A program made the translations under genes and the position numbers. DNA of 64,000 nucleotides from CAXBDP01 sp963974465 (GTDB lineage: Bacteria > Bacteroidota > Bacteroidia > Cytophagales > Cyclobacteriaceae): assembly GCA_049340005.1 (NCBI GenBank), contig JBMPIY010000001.1. One strand, 5' to 3'. Of the stretch, positions 36,207 through 44,871 are shown in pieces. The notes beneath the pieces are model-generated. The model did no database searches. It saw nothing but the letters and a program-made list of their open reading frames with translations, and had not been told where the DNA came from. Positions within the stretch are counted from its first letter, which is position 1. Every line of letters starts with the position of its first letter.

Positions 36207-37006
36207 AAAGGGTATTAATAACTGGTGCAGCTAAAGGAATTGGAAAGGCTATGGCCGTTCATTTTAGTGAGAAAGGCTTTGAAGTAATTGCCACAGATTT
36301 GGATGAGGATGGCTTGCAAACACTTAAGAAAGAGCATGAAAATATAAGTACATATTCACAAGATGTCCGTAATTATGAAGCCTGGCTCCATTTGGCAAGT
36401 GAACTAGAAGAAAGCGGAAGGTTGCCGGATATTTTGATAAATAATGCCGGTGTAATAAGATCTGGTTTAAGTTATGAGCAAAGTGCTGAAGATATTGATT
36501 TGCAGCTAGATGTAAATACCAAAGGGCTTATCTATGGCACCAATGTGATTGGAGCCAAAATGGTAGAAAGAGGAAGCGGTCATATTATCAATATTGCTTC
36601 ATTAGCAGGAATTGCTCCTGTCTATGGATTGAGTATGTATTGCGCTTCTAAATTTGCAGCTCGTGGTTTTACATTAGCAGCAGCACAGGAGTTTGCAGAC
36701 AAAGGCATATTCGTAACTTGTATTTGCCCCGATGGCACCAATACGCCAATGTTTGAAAGTATGGCTGCTGAACCAAGTTTGGCAATGGCATTTTCAGCAA
36801 AACGAATCCTCGAAACTAAAGATATTATTGTAGCTGTGGAAAAGGCTTTGAAAAATAAATCCCTAGAAATTACACTCCCGCTTTCCCGTGGCATTATCTC
36901 AAAGCTCGCCAGTCTCAATATCAGAATGGGAATTCTGCTGAAAAACAAACTCCTCAAAAAGGGCAGAAGTAATCAGCAAGTTTATGCTAAAAAGATGGAA
37001 AAGTAA
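36203..37006 (+). CDS. short-chain dehydrogenase/reductase
   Basis: A 267-residue classical SDR with TGAAKGIGKAMA (cofactor loop), NNAG, and the catalytic Ser-Tyr-Lys set in NIASLAGIAPVYGLSMYCASKF. The acidic residue after beta-2 (TDLDEDGL) points to NAD rather than NADP. The C-terminal ~40 residues are basic with a hydrophobic stretch, perhaps membrane-associated. Coupled to the FMO by an ATGA overlap, it may oxidise the alcohol or reduce the ketone handled by that enzyme (inference). Confidence 0.88.
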   Translation: MKRVLITGAAKGIGKAMAVHFSEKGFEVIATDLDEDGLQTLKKEHENISTYSQDVRNYEAWLHLASELEESGRLPDILINNAGVIRSGLSYEQSAEDIDLQLDVNTKGLIYGTNVIGAKMVERGSGHIINIASLAGIAPVYGLSMYCASKFAARGFTLAAAQEFADKGIFVTCICPDGTNTPMFESMAAEPSLAMAFSAKRILETKDIIVAVEKALKNKSLEITLPLSRGIISKLASLNIRMGILLKNKLLKKGRSNQQVYAKKMEK

Positions 37007-37017
37007 ATTCCATAAAA

Positions 37018-37048
37018 AAGCCCAAATTCTATTGAAGAATATGGGCTT
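37018..37048. terminator. intrinsic terminator between convergent genes
   Basis: Inverted repeat AAGCCCA-a-ATTCT with AGAAT-a-TGGGCTT around a 5-nt loop; an A6 run precedes it and serves as the T tract for the opposite strand. It lies between the SDR gene (+) and the acyl-CoA dehydrogenase gene (-). Confidence 0.8.
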
Positions 37049-37069
37049 AAATATTTGATTAAAAGATAT

Positions 37070-38287
37070 TTATGCAAATGCTGGAATGCCTGTAATATCA
37101 TGTCCTAATATCAATAAATGGATATCATGAGTTCCTTCATAAGTTATTACAGATTCCAAATTCATCATGTGGCGCATGATTGGATAGTCGCCAGTAATGC
37201 CCATTCCACCATGTATTTGACGCGCCTCACGAGCAATATTTAAGGCTACTTCCACATTGTTTCTTTTTGCTAAGGATATTTGAGCAGTTGTCGCTTTCCC
37301 TTCGTTCATCAATTGTCCTAAGCGTTGATTTAGTAGTTGTGCTTTGGTAATTTCTGTTAGCATTTCAGCTAATTTTTTCTGTACCAATTGGAAGCTCGCG
37401 ATTGGCTTATCAAACTGAATTCGCTCCATTGCATATCTTCTGGCACTATCATAGCAATCCATCGCAGCACCTATGGCACCCCAAGCTATGCCGTATCTTG
37501 CAGAGTCCAAGCACATCATCGGCGCTCCTAATCCATCTTTGCCAGGCAGGATATTTTCTTTCGGGATTTTTACATTATCAAAAACCAATTCACCGGTACA
37601 GCTTGCTCTCAACGACCATTTCCCATGAATTTCCGGTGTTGTAAAGCCTTCCATTCCGCGCTCTACAATGACGCCCTTTATTCTTCCCGCTTCATTTTTG
37701 GCCCATACAACTGCAATATCAGCGTGAGGACTATTGCTAATCCACATTTTGGAGCCATTCAATAGATAATGGTCGCCCATATCCTTTATGTTAGTGACCA
37801 TTCCTCCCGGGTTTGATCCAAAATCTGGCTCAGTCAAACCAAAGCAGCCAAGCATTTCTCCTTTGGCAAGTTTTGGAAGATACTTTTGACGCTGTTCTTC
37901 TGATCCGAATCTGTAAATTGGATACATCACTAATGAACCTTGCACCGAAGCTGTAGAGCGCATTCCGCTATCCCCACGTTCTACCTCTTGCATGATCAGT
38001 CCGTAAGAAATATAGTCTAGTCCCGGACAGCCATATTCTTCTGGTAATTGTGGCCCAAATACACCCATATCTCCAAATTTCTTCACAATCTCATTTGGAA
38101 AATGGCAGTCTTGAGACCATTTCTCAATATTTGGAGAGATTTCCTGCTTTACAAAATCCCGAATAGTTTGCCTTATAAGTCGATGTTCTTCGCTCAGCAA
38201 ATCATCAATATTGTAAAAATCTGGCGACTCAAATAGGTCATTTTTGTCTTTAGCTTTTTTATTTTCTACCGAAGAGCTCATAGTCAT
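37070..38287 (-). CDS. acyl-CoA dehydrogenase, glutaryl-CoA dehydrogenase-like
   Basis: A 405-residue FAD enzyme; start set at ATG 38285-38287 (MTMSSS), since the longer frame to 38368 would run into the divergent dioxygenase gene. Motifs: EEYGCPGLDYISYGLIMQEVERGDSGMRSTASVQ, CFGLTEPDFGSNPGGM and the C-terminal RQIHGGMGITGDYPIMRHMMNLESVITYEGTHDI, with the catalytic Glu in the last segment. The length and the GDSGMRS...SVQ segment match glutaryl-CoA dehydrogenases, which form crotonyl-CoA from glutaryl-CoA. This fits the divergent tryptophan dioxygenase, since tryptophan can be degraded to glutaryl-CoA. Confidence 0.88.
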   Translation of the reverse strand: MTMSSSVENKKAKDKNDLFESPDFYNIDDLLSEEHRLIRQTIRDFVKQEISPNIEKWSQDCHFPNEIVKKFGDMGVFGPQLPEEYGCPGLDYISYGLIMQEVERGDSGMRSTASVQGSLVMYPIYRFGSEEQRQKYLPKLAKGEMLGCFGLTEPDFGSNPGGMVTNIKDMGDHYLLNGSKMWISNSPHADIAVVWAKNEAGRIKGVIVERGMEGFTTPEIHGKWSLRASCTGELVFDNVKIPKENILPGKDGLGAPMMCLDSARYGIAWGAIGAAMDCYDSARRYAMERIQFDKPIASFQLVQKKLAEMLTEITKAQLLNQRLGQLMNEGKATTAQISLAKRNNVEVALNIAREARQIHGGMGITGDYPIMRHMMNLESVITYEGTHDIHLLILGHDITGIPAFA

Positions 38288-38330
38288 TTTTTTGTTTCGA
38301 ATTAATCTTTCAATTTTATAACCCACCATA

Positions 38331-39314
38331 ATGACTTGGGTTATGCCACAAAAGCAAATTTCTGCCAATATACTTGATCGGATAGAAAAATTAGAAGAAA
38401 AGTTCGAAGCAATGGGCCAAGACTTGGCTTCTTATCTCGATGGTCTATTATATGCCGATTATCTTAAATATTGGGAATACATACATTTGGATACACTATT
38501 AAGTCTTCAACATCCAAAAACTGCCTTTCCAGACGAAAGTATATTCATTATCTATCATCAAATTACGGAGCTTTACTTCAAGCTAATTATAAAAGAGATA
38601 GATCAGGCTTTAGAAATGTTTCCTGCAAATAATGCTGAAATGCTTATGCGTTTGAAACGGATAAATAATTACATCGGCCATTTATCAAATTCATTTTCGA
38701 TAATGGAGCTTGGTATGGAACGAGAGCAATTTTTGAAATTTCGGATGGCGCTATTACCGGCGAGTGGATTTCAGTCTGCCCAATATCGGATTATCGAATT
38801 GAAATGTACAGATTTGGTAAACTTGCTTAAGGAAGAGGACAGAGCTCAATTAAAAGGTGATGAAACCCAAGAAGAATTGCTTGATGTAATTTATTGGAAA
38901 AGCGGAGCCACAGAGCTTTCGACTGGTAAAAAGACGTTGACGCTGAAGCACTTTGAAGAGAGATACAGCGAAACATTTCTTCAATTAACTGAAAAGCACA
39001 AATCGAATAATTTGCTGCGTGTATGGCAAAATCACTATGAAAATAGCGCTGAGGCTGATAAGATTAAAAATGAATTGCGGAAATTAGATTCCTTACTAAA
39101 TATTCATTGGCGATTGGCTCATTACAAATCGGCAGTGAAATACTTGCAAAAAGATCCTGTTGATATAGCCGCTACAGGTGGAACAAATTGGCAAAAATAC
39201 CTCCCGCCAATGTTCCAACGAATTATCTTTTTCCCTGAACTTTGGAATGATAAAGAGCGGGAGGAATGGGGCAAAGCTTGGGTTTTGGAGCAATTAGGAA
39301 TTCCTAAACCATAA
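38331..39314 (+). CDS. tryptophan 2,3-dioxygenase family protein
   Basis: A 327-residue heme dioxygenase-type protein. It shows EYIHLDTLLSLQ, FIIYHQITELYFKLIIKEI (distal-side helix with the His that binds the substrate indole), RMALLPASGFQSAQYR, and the C-terminal HWRLAHYKSAVKYL...ATGGTNWQKYLPP region with the proximal heme His. The enzyme opens the indole ring of L-tryptophan to N-formylkynurenine. It starts 44 bp from the divergent glutaryl-CoA dehydrogenase-like gene. A second in-frame ATG at 38343 (MPQKQ) is possible. Two octamers lie in its 3' part, 57 bp apart and inverted. Confidence 0.9.
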   Translation: MTWVMPQKQISANILDRIEKLEEKFEAMGQDLASYLDGLLYADYLKYWEYIHLDTLLSLQHPKTAFPDESIFIIYHQITELYFKLIIKEIDQALEMFPANNAEMLMRLKRINNYIGHLSNSFSIMELGMEREQFLKFRMALLPASGFQSAQYRIIELKCTDLVNLLKEEDRAQLKGDETQEELLDVIYWKSGATELSTGKKTLTLKHFEERYSETFLQLTEKHKSNNLLRVWQNHYENSAEADKIKNELRKLDSLLNIHWRLAHYKSAVKYLQKDPVDIAATGGTNWQKYLPPMFQRIIFFPELWNDKEREEWGKAWVLEQLGIPKP

Positions 39315-39395
39315 GGCAATTTTCGAAAGAAGCATTTTCCAGAAATAATTGACCAAATTTGCAAATCATTTGGAGATAAGACTCCACAAAACATT

Positions 39396-40979
39396 ATGCA
39401 AAAAACACTTGACATTGCAGTAAGTCCGCAAGAGGCGGCAACACCTGAATTACTCAAGCTCATCTTACAGCAAGAAGCCGGAATCCCATTAGATTTAGGT
39501 TTCAATTATCAAATTCAAAAGCGTTCCATTGATGCGCGAGGGCGCAAAGTCAAAATTCGACTTCGAGTAGATATATTTGAGAATGAGCCTGTAAAGCCAC
39601 TTTTTTCTGGTAAATTTCCTTATCCCAATGTATCAAATTCTCAGCCTGTAATTATTGTAGGTGCAGGTCCGGCAGGCTTATTTGCAGCTCTTAGGTTGAT
39701 AGAGCTTGGATTGAAACCCATCATTCTCGAACGTGGCAAAGATGTAAGAAGTCGCCGAAGGGATATTGCGGACATCAATAAAAAGCATATCGTAAATTCC
39801 GATTCCAATTATTGTTTTGGAGAAGGCGGTGCAGGTACTTATTCCGATGGTAAGCTCTACACACGATCTAAAAAGCGTGGAGATCTTAAGCGGATTTTAG
39901 AAATTTTTGTAGCACATGGAGCTACTGATCAGATTTTGGTTGATGCGCATCCGCATATTGGTACGAATAAATTACCAAATGTAGTTGCCTCAATTAGAGA
40001 AAGTATAGTTGAAGCGGGAGGTGAAATCCATTTTGATAGTAGAGTGGAGGATTTTATTATCAGCAATTCTCAAATTACCGGAGTAAAAATCGCTGGAGGC
40101 GTTAGCTTCAATACCAAGGCAGTTTTGCTTGCAACTGGCCATTCAGCTCGTGATATTTTCAGATTACTGCAAAGAAAAGGCGTGCATATCGAAGCAAAAC
40201 CTTTTGCACTCGGGGTTCGAATCGAGCATCCACAAAGTGTAATTGACAGTATCCAATATCATTGCGATAGTCGAGGTGAATATTTGCCTGCAGCAAGTTA
40301 TTCTTTGGTAGATCAAGTTAAGCTTAAGAAATCACAACATGGCGTTTTCTCGTTTTGCATGTGTCCTGGAGGGTTTATTGTACCTTCCGCAACTTCTCCT
40401 GGCGAGGTGGTTGTCAATGGAATGAGCCCATCGCGTCGTGATTCCAAATTTGCTAATTCGGGAATTGTGGTGTCAGTAGAATTGGAGCATTTGAAGGAAT
40501 TCCAACAATACAAGGAATTGGCCGCAATGGAGTTTCAAGCTGCTGTTGAGCAGAAAGCTTGGGCAATGGGAGGGAAAACACAAACAGCTCCGGCACAGCG
40601 AATGGTAGATTTTGTGGAAGGGAAATTCTCCAGTACGTTACCAGAAACAAGCTATCAACCTGGTTTGGAATCAGTCCAAATGCGGGAGGTATTACCAGAT
40701 TTTATTGCCGAAAGTTTGCGACAAGGATTTCGATCGTTTGGTAAGAAAATGCGTGGTTATTTAAGTAATGATGCAGTGATTGTAGGAGTGGAAAGTCGTA
40801 CTTCTTCACCAGTAAGAATTCCTAGAGATCCGATTACATTGGAGCATCAGCAAATCGCTGGTTTATTTCCATGTGGCGAAGGTGCAGGATATGCGGGAGG
40901 AATAGTTTCCGCAGCTATGGATGGCGAAAGAGTTGCTGAGCAGATTGCTGTGAAAATGGGTAAAACTATTTCTTTCTAA
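39396..40979 (+). CDS. FAD-dependent oxidoreductase (COG2509-like)
   Basis: A 527-residue flavoprotein. An N-terminal ~85-residue domain (IQKRSIDARGRKVKIRLRVDIFE) precedes the FAD motif VIIVGAGPAGLFAALRLIELG; then SNYCFGEGGAGTYSDGKLYTR and VLLATGHSARDIF, and a C-terminal LFPCGEGAGYAGGIVSAAMDGERVAE. This architecture belongs to a widespread family of uncharacterised FAD dehydrogenases. The substrate is unknown. Four GCGGGAGG octamers fall in or just before this gene (40014, 40682, 40893, and 39257 upstream). It ends overlapping the convergent permease gene by 4 bp. Confidence 0.85.
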   Translation: MQKTLDIAVSPQEAATPELLKLILQQEAGIPLDLGFNYQIQKRSIDARGRKVKIRLRVDIFENEPVKPLFSGKFPYPNVSNSQPVIIVGAGPAGLFAALRLIELGLKPIILERGKDVRSRRRDIADINKKHIVNSDSNYCFGEGGAGTYSDGKLYTRSKKRGDLKRILEIFVAHGATDQILVDAHPHIGTNKLPNVVASIRESIVEAGGEIHFDSRVEDFIISNSQITGVKIAGGVSFNTKAVLLATGHSARDIFRLLQRKGVHIEAKPFALGVRIEHPQSVIDSIQYHCDSRGEYLPAASYSLVDQVKLKKSQHGVFSFCMCPGGFIVPSATSPGEVVVNGMSPSRRDSKFANSGIVVSVELEHLKEFQQYKELAAMEFQAAVEQKAWAMGGKTQTAPAQRMVDFVEGKFSSTLPETSYQPGLESVQMREVLPDFIAESLRQGFRSFGKKMRGYLSNDAVIVGVESRTSSPVRIPRDPITLEHQQIAGLFPCGEGAGYAGGIVSAAMDGERVAEQIAVKMGKTISF

Positions 40980-42262
40980 TATGGAATATCCTCATCATGA
41001 GGATCTTTGTTAGGGAAATTCAATCTCTCCTCAAGCTGCTTTTCTAGTTCAGGGGTGATCAAATGCTCAATGGTTTCGGCTTCATCATGCACTTGATCTG
41101 GCGTTTTGTTTAGGAATTCAGATAGGTATAGTTCCCAAAGCCTGTGGAGTTTCACAACACGTTTTGCGAGGATTAGTCCATTATCACTTAAATCAAGCGA
41201 GCGATTATCAAGCTTAATCAATCCTTTCTTAGCAAGCCTTCTAATGCTTTTATGAAAGCGATCTTCTTGCATTGGTCGCTTTTCTAATAATTCGCTGAAA
41301 GTAAAAGTTTGCTTTAAATGCTTTTCATCCTCCCGCAAATGGTACAAACCTTTTAGAATATTCTCATCGGTGATTTTCTGCTGATTTCGCTTTTGTAATC
41401 TAGCCAATGGAATAATTCCTTTTTCTGGTGCAAAGAAGAAAGAGAAAAAAGCAATGAAACTGACCACCACCACAATCCAAGGTCCAGTAGGCATTGCAGG
41501 CGCTAAATAGGAAATATAGGCTCCAGCTAAACCAGAAAATCCACCAAAGATGGCTGCAAGAACAAGCATTTTCTTTAGACTATTCGTCCAATAGCGAGCG
41601 GCCGCTGGAGGAGTAATGAGCATGGCAGCCATCAACACCACTCCAACAGCTTGTATACCGGCCACCACTGCCAAAACCGTCATAGAAGTGGATATAAACT
41701 CGATGAATTTCACAGGTAATCCCATGCTTTGCGCAAAATCCTTATTGAAAGCAAGTAATTGAAATTCTTTGAAGAATAGGACTACCAAAACAATAAGTGC
41801 AATAGCCACAAATGAAAATACGATAAGATCGTTTCCGACTAATGCAGCGGCTTTACCAAATAGGAATTGATCTAAACCAGATTGTGCTGCATTTCCGGAT
41901 TTTTGAATCCATGTTAATAATAGTATTCCTAAACCGAAAAATGTAGAGAGAATGAATGCAATTGCCGAATCTTCCTTGATTCTACTTTTGGAAATAATCT
42001 TATCCATTAGCAAAAGAGAAAGCCAGCCAGTAATAAATGCCCCGATGATAATCCATAATGGATCTTTGACACCAGAGAGGATAAATCCCAAGCAAACACC
42101 GGGTAAAACAGAATGGGCTACAGCATCGCCAACAAGGGCTTTTTTGCGCAGAAAAGTAAAGCAACCAACAATTGCAGCCGAAGAGGTTACCAATATGGCA
42201 CCGAAGGTTACGTACCGCACATTGGCATTGCTAAAGCTGAAAAAGTCCCAGAATGTTTCCAT
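40976..42262 (-). CDS. metal ABC permease fused to a C-terminal DtxR-like domain
   Basis: A 428-residue two-part protein. Residues 1-275 are an ABC-3 type permease with 8-9 membrane helices (CFTFLRKKALVGDAVAHSVLPGVCLGF and IQAVGVVLMAAMLITPPAAARYW are family signatures for Mn/Zn/Fe importers). From about residue 280 (DNA 40976-41425) it is cytoplasmic: a winged-helix part, then HRLWELYLSEFL...VHDEAETIEHLITPELEKQL...NKDPHDEDIP, the same metal-binding/dimerisation motif as in the DtxR-type regulator of this operon. The best-known parallel is chlamydial YtgCR, whose repressor half is released by cleavage. Downstream of the ATPase with a one-base overlap. Confidence 0.9.
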   Translation of the reverse strand: METFWDFFSFSNANVRYVTFGAILVTSSAAIVGCFTFLRKKALVGDAVAHSVLPGVCLGFILSGVKDPLWIIIGAFITGWLSLLLMDKIISKSRIKEDSAIAFILSTFFGLGILLLTWIQKSGNAAQSGLDQFLFGKAAALVGNDLIVFSFVAIALIVLVVLFFKEFQLLAFNKDFAQSMGLPVKFIEFISTSMTVLAVVAGIQAVGVVLMAAMLITPPAAARYWTNSLKKMLVLAAIFGGFSGLAGAYISYLAPAMPTGPWIVVVVSFIAFFSFFFAPEKGIIPLARLQKRNQQKITDENILKGLYHLREDEKHLKQTFTFSELLEKRPMQEDRFHKSIRRLAKKGLIKLDNRSLDLSDNGLILAKRVVKLHRLWELYLSEFLNKTPDQVHDEAETIEHLITPELEKQLEERLNFPNKDPHDEDIPY

Positions 42263-43044
42263 TATTTCTCTCGCTCAGGGAATCGCTTATTCTTCATCAA
42301 ATCACCTACTTCAGTTAAAAGCGTCAATTTCCCACCATAAGTGTCTTGCAGATTTTTGTCTGTAAAGACTGTTTCAGTTGGGCCAGCTGCAATTAGCCGC
42401 AAATTGAGTAAAATAGAATAATCAAAATAGGAGGGAGCAGATTGCAAATCATGGTGCACTGCTATAATGGTTTTGCCCTCCTGCGACATATCTCTAAGCA
42501 AATCTATTATTGCCTTTTCGGTAGATGCATCTACACCCGCAAATGGTTCGTCAAGAAAATATAAATCCGCTTCTTGCGCTAAGGCTCGGGCTAAAAATAC
42601 TCTTTGCTGTTGGCCGCCAGACAACTGACTAATTTGTCGGGAGGCAAAACTTTCCATCCCTACTTTTTCCAAAGCCTCCATGGCAATTCGCTTATCTTCT
42701 TTTCCAGCTCTTTTGAAAAGCCCTAATTTCCCATACCTTCCCATAAGTACCACATCATAAGCTGAAGCAGGAAAATCCCAATCTACACTTTCGCGCTGTG
42801 GTACATAGCTAATTCTGTTTCGAACCTCTGCCAATGGTTTTCCAAATATCTTCACGTCTCCTGCTGTAGCCGGAATCAAATCCATCATCGTTTTGATAAA
42901 GGTGGACTTTCCAGCTCCATTTGGACCAACAATACAAGCCAAAGCTCCCTGAGGAACTTCCAAATAAATGCTCCACAAAACAGGCTTCTTTTGATAGCCA
43001 GCAGTTAAATCTCTTACAACTAAAGCAGGTTCCTTATTGCTCAT
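42262..43044 (-). CDS. metal ABC transporter ATPase (ZnuC/MntB/TroB type)
   Basis: A 260-residue ABC ATPase. Start set at ATG 43042-43044; the ORF is open to a TTG at 43056. Walker A is GPNGAGKST, Q-loop YVPQRES, signature LSGGQQQR, Walker B DLYFLDEPFAG, switch His in AVHHDL. The stretch RISYVPQRESVDWDFPASAYDVVLMGRYG is typical of Mn/Zn/Fe importers. It overlaps the substrate-binding-protein gene by 11 bp and the permease gene by one base, so the transport genes are translationally coupled. Confidence 0.93.
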   Translation of the reverse strand: MSNKEPALVVRDLTAGYQKKPVLWSIYLEVPQGALACIVGPNGAGKSTFIKTMMDLIPATAGDVKIFGKPLAEVRNRISYVPQRESVDWDFPASAYDVVLMGRYGKLGLFKRAGKEDKRIAMEALEKVGMESFASRQISQLSGGQQQRVFLARALAQEADLYFLDEPFAGVDASTEKAIIDLLRDMSQEGKTIIAVHHDLQSAPSYFDYSILLNLRLIAAGPTETVFTDKNLQDTYGGKLTLLTEVGDLMKNKRFPEREK

Positions 43045-43975
43045 TTTGCCCTCCAAGTCCAGCTACGATTATGCTTACATTATGCTTTACCATTCCAATA
43101 TAGGTTCCTTTTTCAGTTCCAGCTTCGCCCATGGCGTCGGAGAATAAGCTACCTCCAATTTTCACATCATGGCCTTCAGCTTTACAACCTTCTACCACGG
43201 CATTTATGGCTTTATCCGAAACTGAGCTTTCTACATAAATGGACGAAATTTGTCTTTCTACTAAGAATGAAACTAAGTCCGATACATCTCGCAAACCGAA
43301 TTCTGAAAGAGTAGACAATCCTTGTAAACCATATACTTCGATATTGTACGCAAGTCCAAAATACTGGAATGCATCATGTGCAGTTACCAATACCCTTTTG
43401 TCGGAGGGTATTGTATTGATTTCAGTAGCTGTCCACTTATCAAGTTCTCTCAACTCTTGAATAAATCGATCTCCATTTTGCCTCAAGGCTTCAGCCTGGA
43501 ATAAGTTAGTTCCTTCAAGCGCTGGAATTAGCAATTGAATCATATCCGCCCATAATGCTACATCGAACCAAATATGTGGATCGGTAACATTATCTACAGT
43601 ATATCTGATTTTATCATCAGGGAGTAATTCGGCTGCAGCAATTATGGTTTTTTGTCGTGCAAGTTTTTGCATCACTTCGGCCATTTTGCCTTCTAGGTAC
43701 AAGCCATTATAGATAATCAAATCTGCATCTTGAAGTTTTGCCAAATCTCCTTGAGTTGCTTTGTATAAGTGTGGATCTACCCCAGGTCCCATTAGCGATA
43801 CAATTGTAGCCTGATCGCCAAGTAAATTTTGTAATGCATCTCCAAGCATTCCTGTAGTGCAAACGATTAATGGCTTTCCGTCTACTTTAGTAGTCTTATC
43901 GCTATTGCATGAGCTTACAATCACAAAAAAAGGAAGCAATAAAAACAAAATGGATACTTTGAAATTTAGCTTCAT
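43034..43975 (-). CDS. metal ABC transporter substrate-binding lipoprotein (TroA/ZnuA-like)
   Basis: A 313-residue cluster A-I binding protein. Signal peptide with lipobox VSSC (Cys23). Metal-ligand positions are His in GPGVDPHLYKATQGDL, His in NVTDPHIWFDV, and the AHDAFQYFGLAYNIEVYGLQG stretch, with an acidic ligand near the C-terminus (SLFSDAMGEAGTEKGTY). There is no His-rich loop between the first two, which argues for Mn2+ or Fe2+ rather than Zn2+ (inference). It delivers metal to the permease. Overlaps the regulator gene upstream by 4 bp. Confidence 0.92.
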   Translation of the reverse strand: MKLNFKVSILFLLLPFFVIVSSCNSDKTTKVDGKPLIVCTTGMLGDALQNLLGDQATIVSLMGPGVDPHLYKATQGDLAKLQDADLIIYNGLYLEGKMAEVMQKLARQKTIIAAAELLPDDKIRYTVDNVTDPHIWFDVALWADMIQLLIPALEGTNLFQAEALRQNGDRFIQELRELDKWTATEINTIPSDKRVLVTAHDAFQYFGLAYNIEVYGLQGLSTLSEFGLRDVSDLVSFLVERQISSIYVESSVSDKAINAVVEGCKAEGHDVKIGGSLFSDAMGEAGTEKGTYIGMVKHNVSIIVAGLGGQNEQ

Positions 43976-44640
43976 CGTTTAGTGATTAACAAATTTGTGG
44001 CAACTTCTTTAGAAATAAATAGTGTCTTTTTGTCTTCGAGAAGGATTTCAACGGAGCCATCAAATTCGACCTTTTCCAGCACTTTTACCTTGGCTCCAAT
44101 GTAGGCACCAATTTTATCAAGGTGTCGAAGGAAAAGCGAATTTGTATCTCTTACACCAACTAAAAGTCCGCTCTGGTTCGGTTCCATTTCTGATAATGCC
44201 ATTTGAGGCATCGATTGAAATTCTCCACTCTCATCGGGAATCGGATCACCATGTGGGTCGAACTTTGGATAGCCTAAAAACTCATCTAATCTTTTCACCA
44301 AAGTAGGAGAGTCGATGTGTTCTAATTGTTCGGCAATCTCATGTACTTCGTCCCAATTAAAGCTCAACTTCTCGACCAAAAAAACTTCCCAAAGTCGATG
44401 CTTTCGAATTATCTGAAGAGCGACTCTTTTGCCTTTTTCTGAGATGTTCACTCCTTGATATTTCTTGTATTCGATTAGCTCTTTCTTTGCAAGTTTTTTT
44501 AGCATATCACTCACGCTGGCTGCGGTCGTTTCTAATCGCTCCGCAAGCGCATTGGTGCTCACAGATTCCTCCTCCTCTGTAGATAGGTGATAGATAGCTT
44601 TTAAGTAATTCTCTTCGGAAAGGGTGAAAATTTCTGTCAT
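43972..44640 (-). CDS. DtxR/MntR-family metal-dependent regulator
   Basis: A 222-residue transcription factor heading the metal-uptake operon. The N-terminal winged helix (EENYLKAIYHLSTEEEESVSTNALAERLETTAASVSDMLKKLAKKELIEYKKYQG) is followed by the dimerisation/metal domain (HRLWEVFLVEKL...VHEIAEQLEHI...PHGDPIP), and then an SH3-like FeoA domain in the last ~75 residues (SGLLVGVRDTNSLFLRHLDKIGAYIGAKVKV). Presence of the SH3 domain puts it with DtxR/IdeR or TroR rather than short MntR. It should repress the operon when metal is plentiful; dyads just upstream are candidate operators. Confidence 0.92.
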   Translation of the reverse strand: MTEIFTLSEENYLKAIYHLSTEEEESVSTNALAERLETTAASVSDMLKKLAKKELIEYKKYQGVNISEKGKRVALQIIRKHRLWEVFLVEKLSFNWDEVHEIAEQLEHIDSPTLVKRLDEFLGYPKFDPHGDPIPDESGEFQSMPQMALSEMEPNQSGLLVGVRDTNSLFLRHLDKIGAYIGAKVKVLEKVEFDGSVEILLEDKKTLFISKEVATNLLITKR

Positions 44641-44652
44641 TTTTACTGATTA

Positions 44653-44754
44653 TTAGACAAATCTAAAAATAATTTTTAAACAAACCTAAAAACACTAAAA
44701 AAGTGCATTTAGGCTTAAAATTCGATGGTTTAGATAAGACTAAAAATAAGTTTA
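44653..44754 (-). promoter_or_regulatory. candidate DtxR/MntR operator cluster and -7 boxes
   Basis: Upstream of the metal-uptake operon are two dyads of the form TTAG-N6-CTAA at 44653-44666 and 44730-44743 (extended TTTAG/CTAAA). A third dyad, CCTAAA...TTTAGG, lies at 44685-44713 with inner CACT/AGTG, and an extra half-site TTTAG at 44750-44754. Two Bacteroidota-like -7 boxes (TANNTTTG on the minus strand) overlap them: TAGATTTG at 44658-44665 and TAGGTTTG at 44681-44688. A matching TTTG at -33 with 19 bp is not found for either. Overlap of dyad and -7 box fits repression by the DtxR-type protein. Confidence 0.5.
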
Positions 44755-44871
44755 GATGAAATAATTTAAGCAAATTGAATTTATCACTTGGTTGATTTCA
44801 ATCAACTTGGAATTGAATATTGGCCCAGCTTTATGGCTTAGTTGTATAGAAAACAGCGGGAGGTTGGCGGA

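Noticed and set aside
44641..44871. A full TTTG-N19-TANNTTTG promoter for the metal operon
   Set aside because: Both -7 candidates lack a TTTG or TTG at the right distance; only the -7 overlap is reported.
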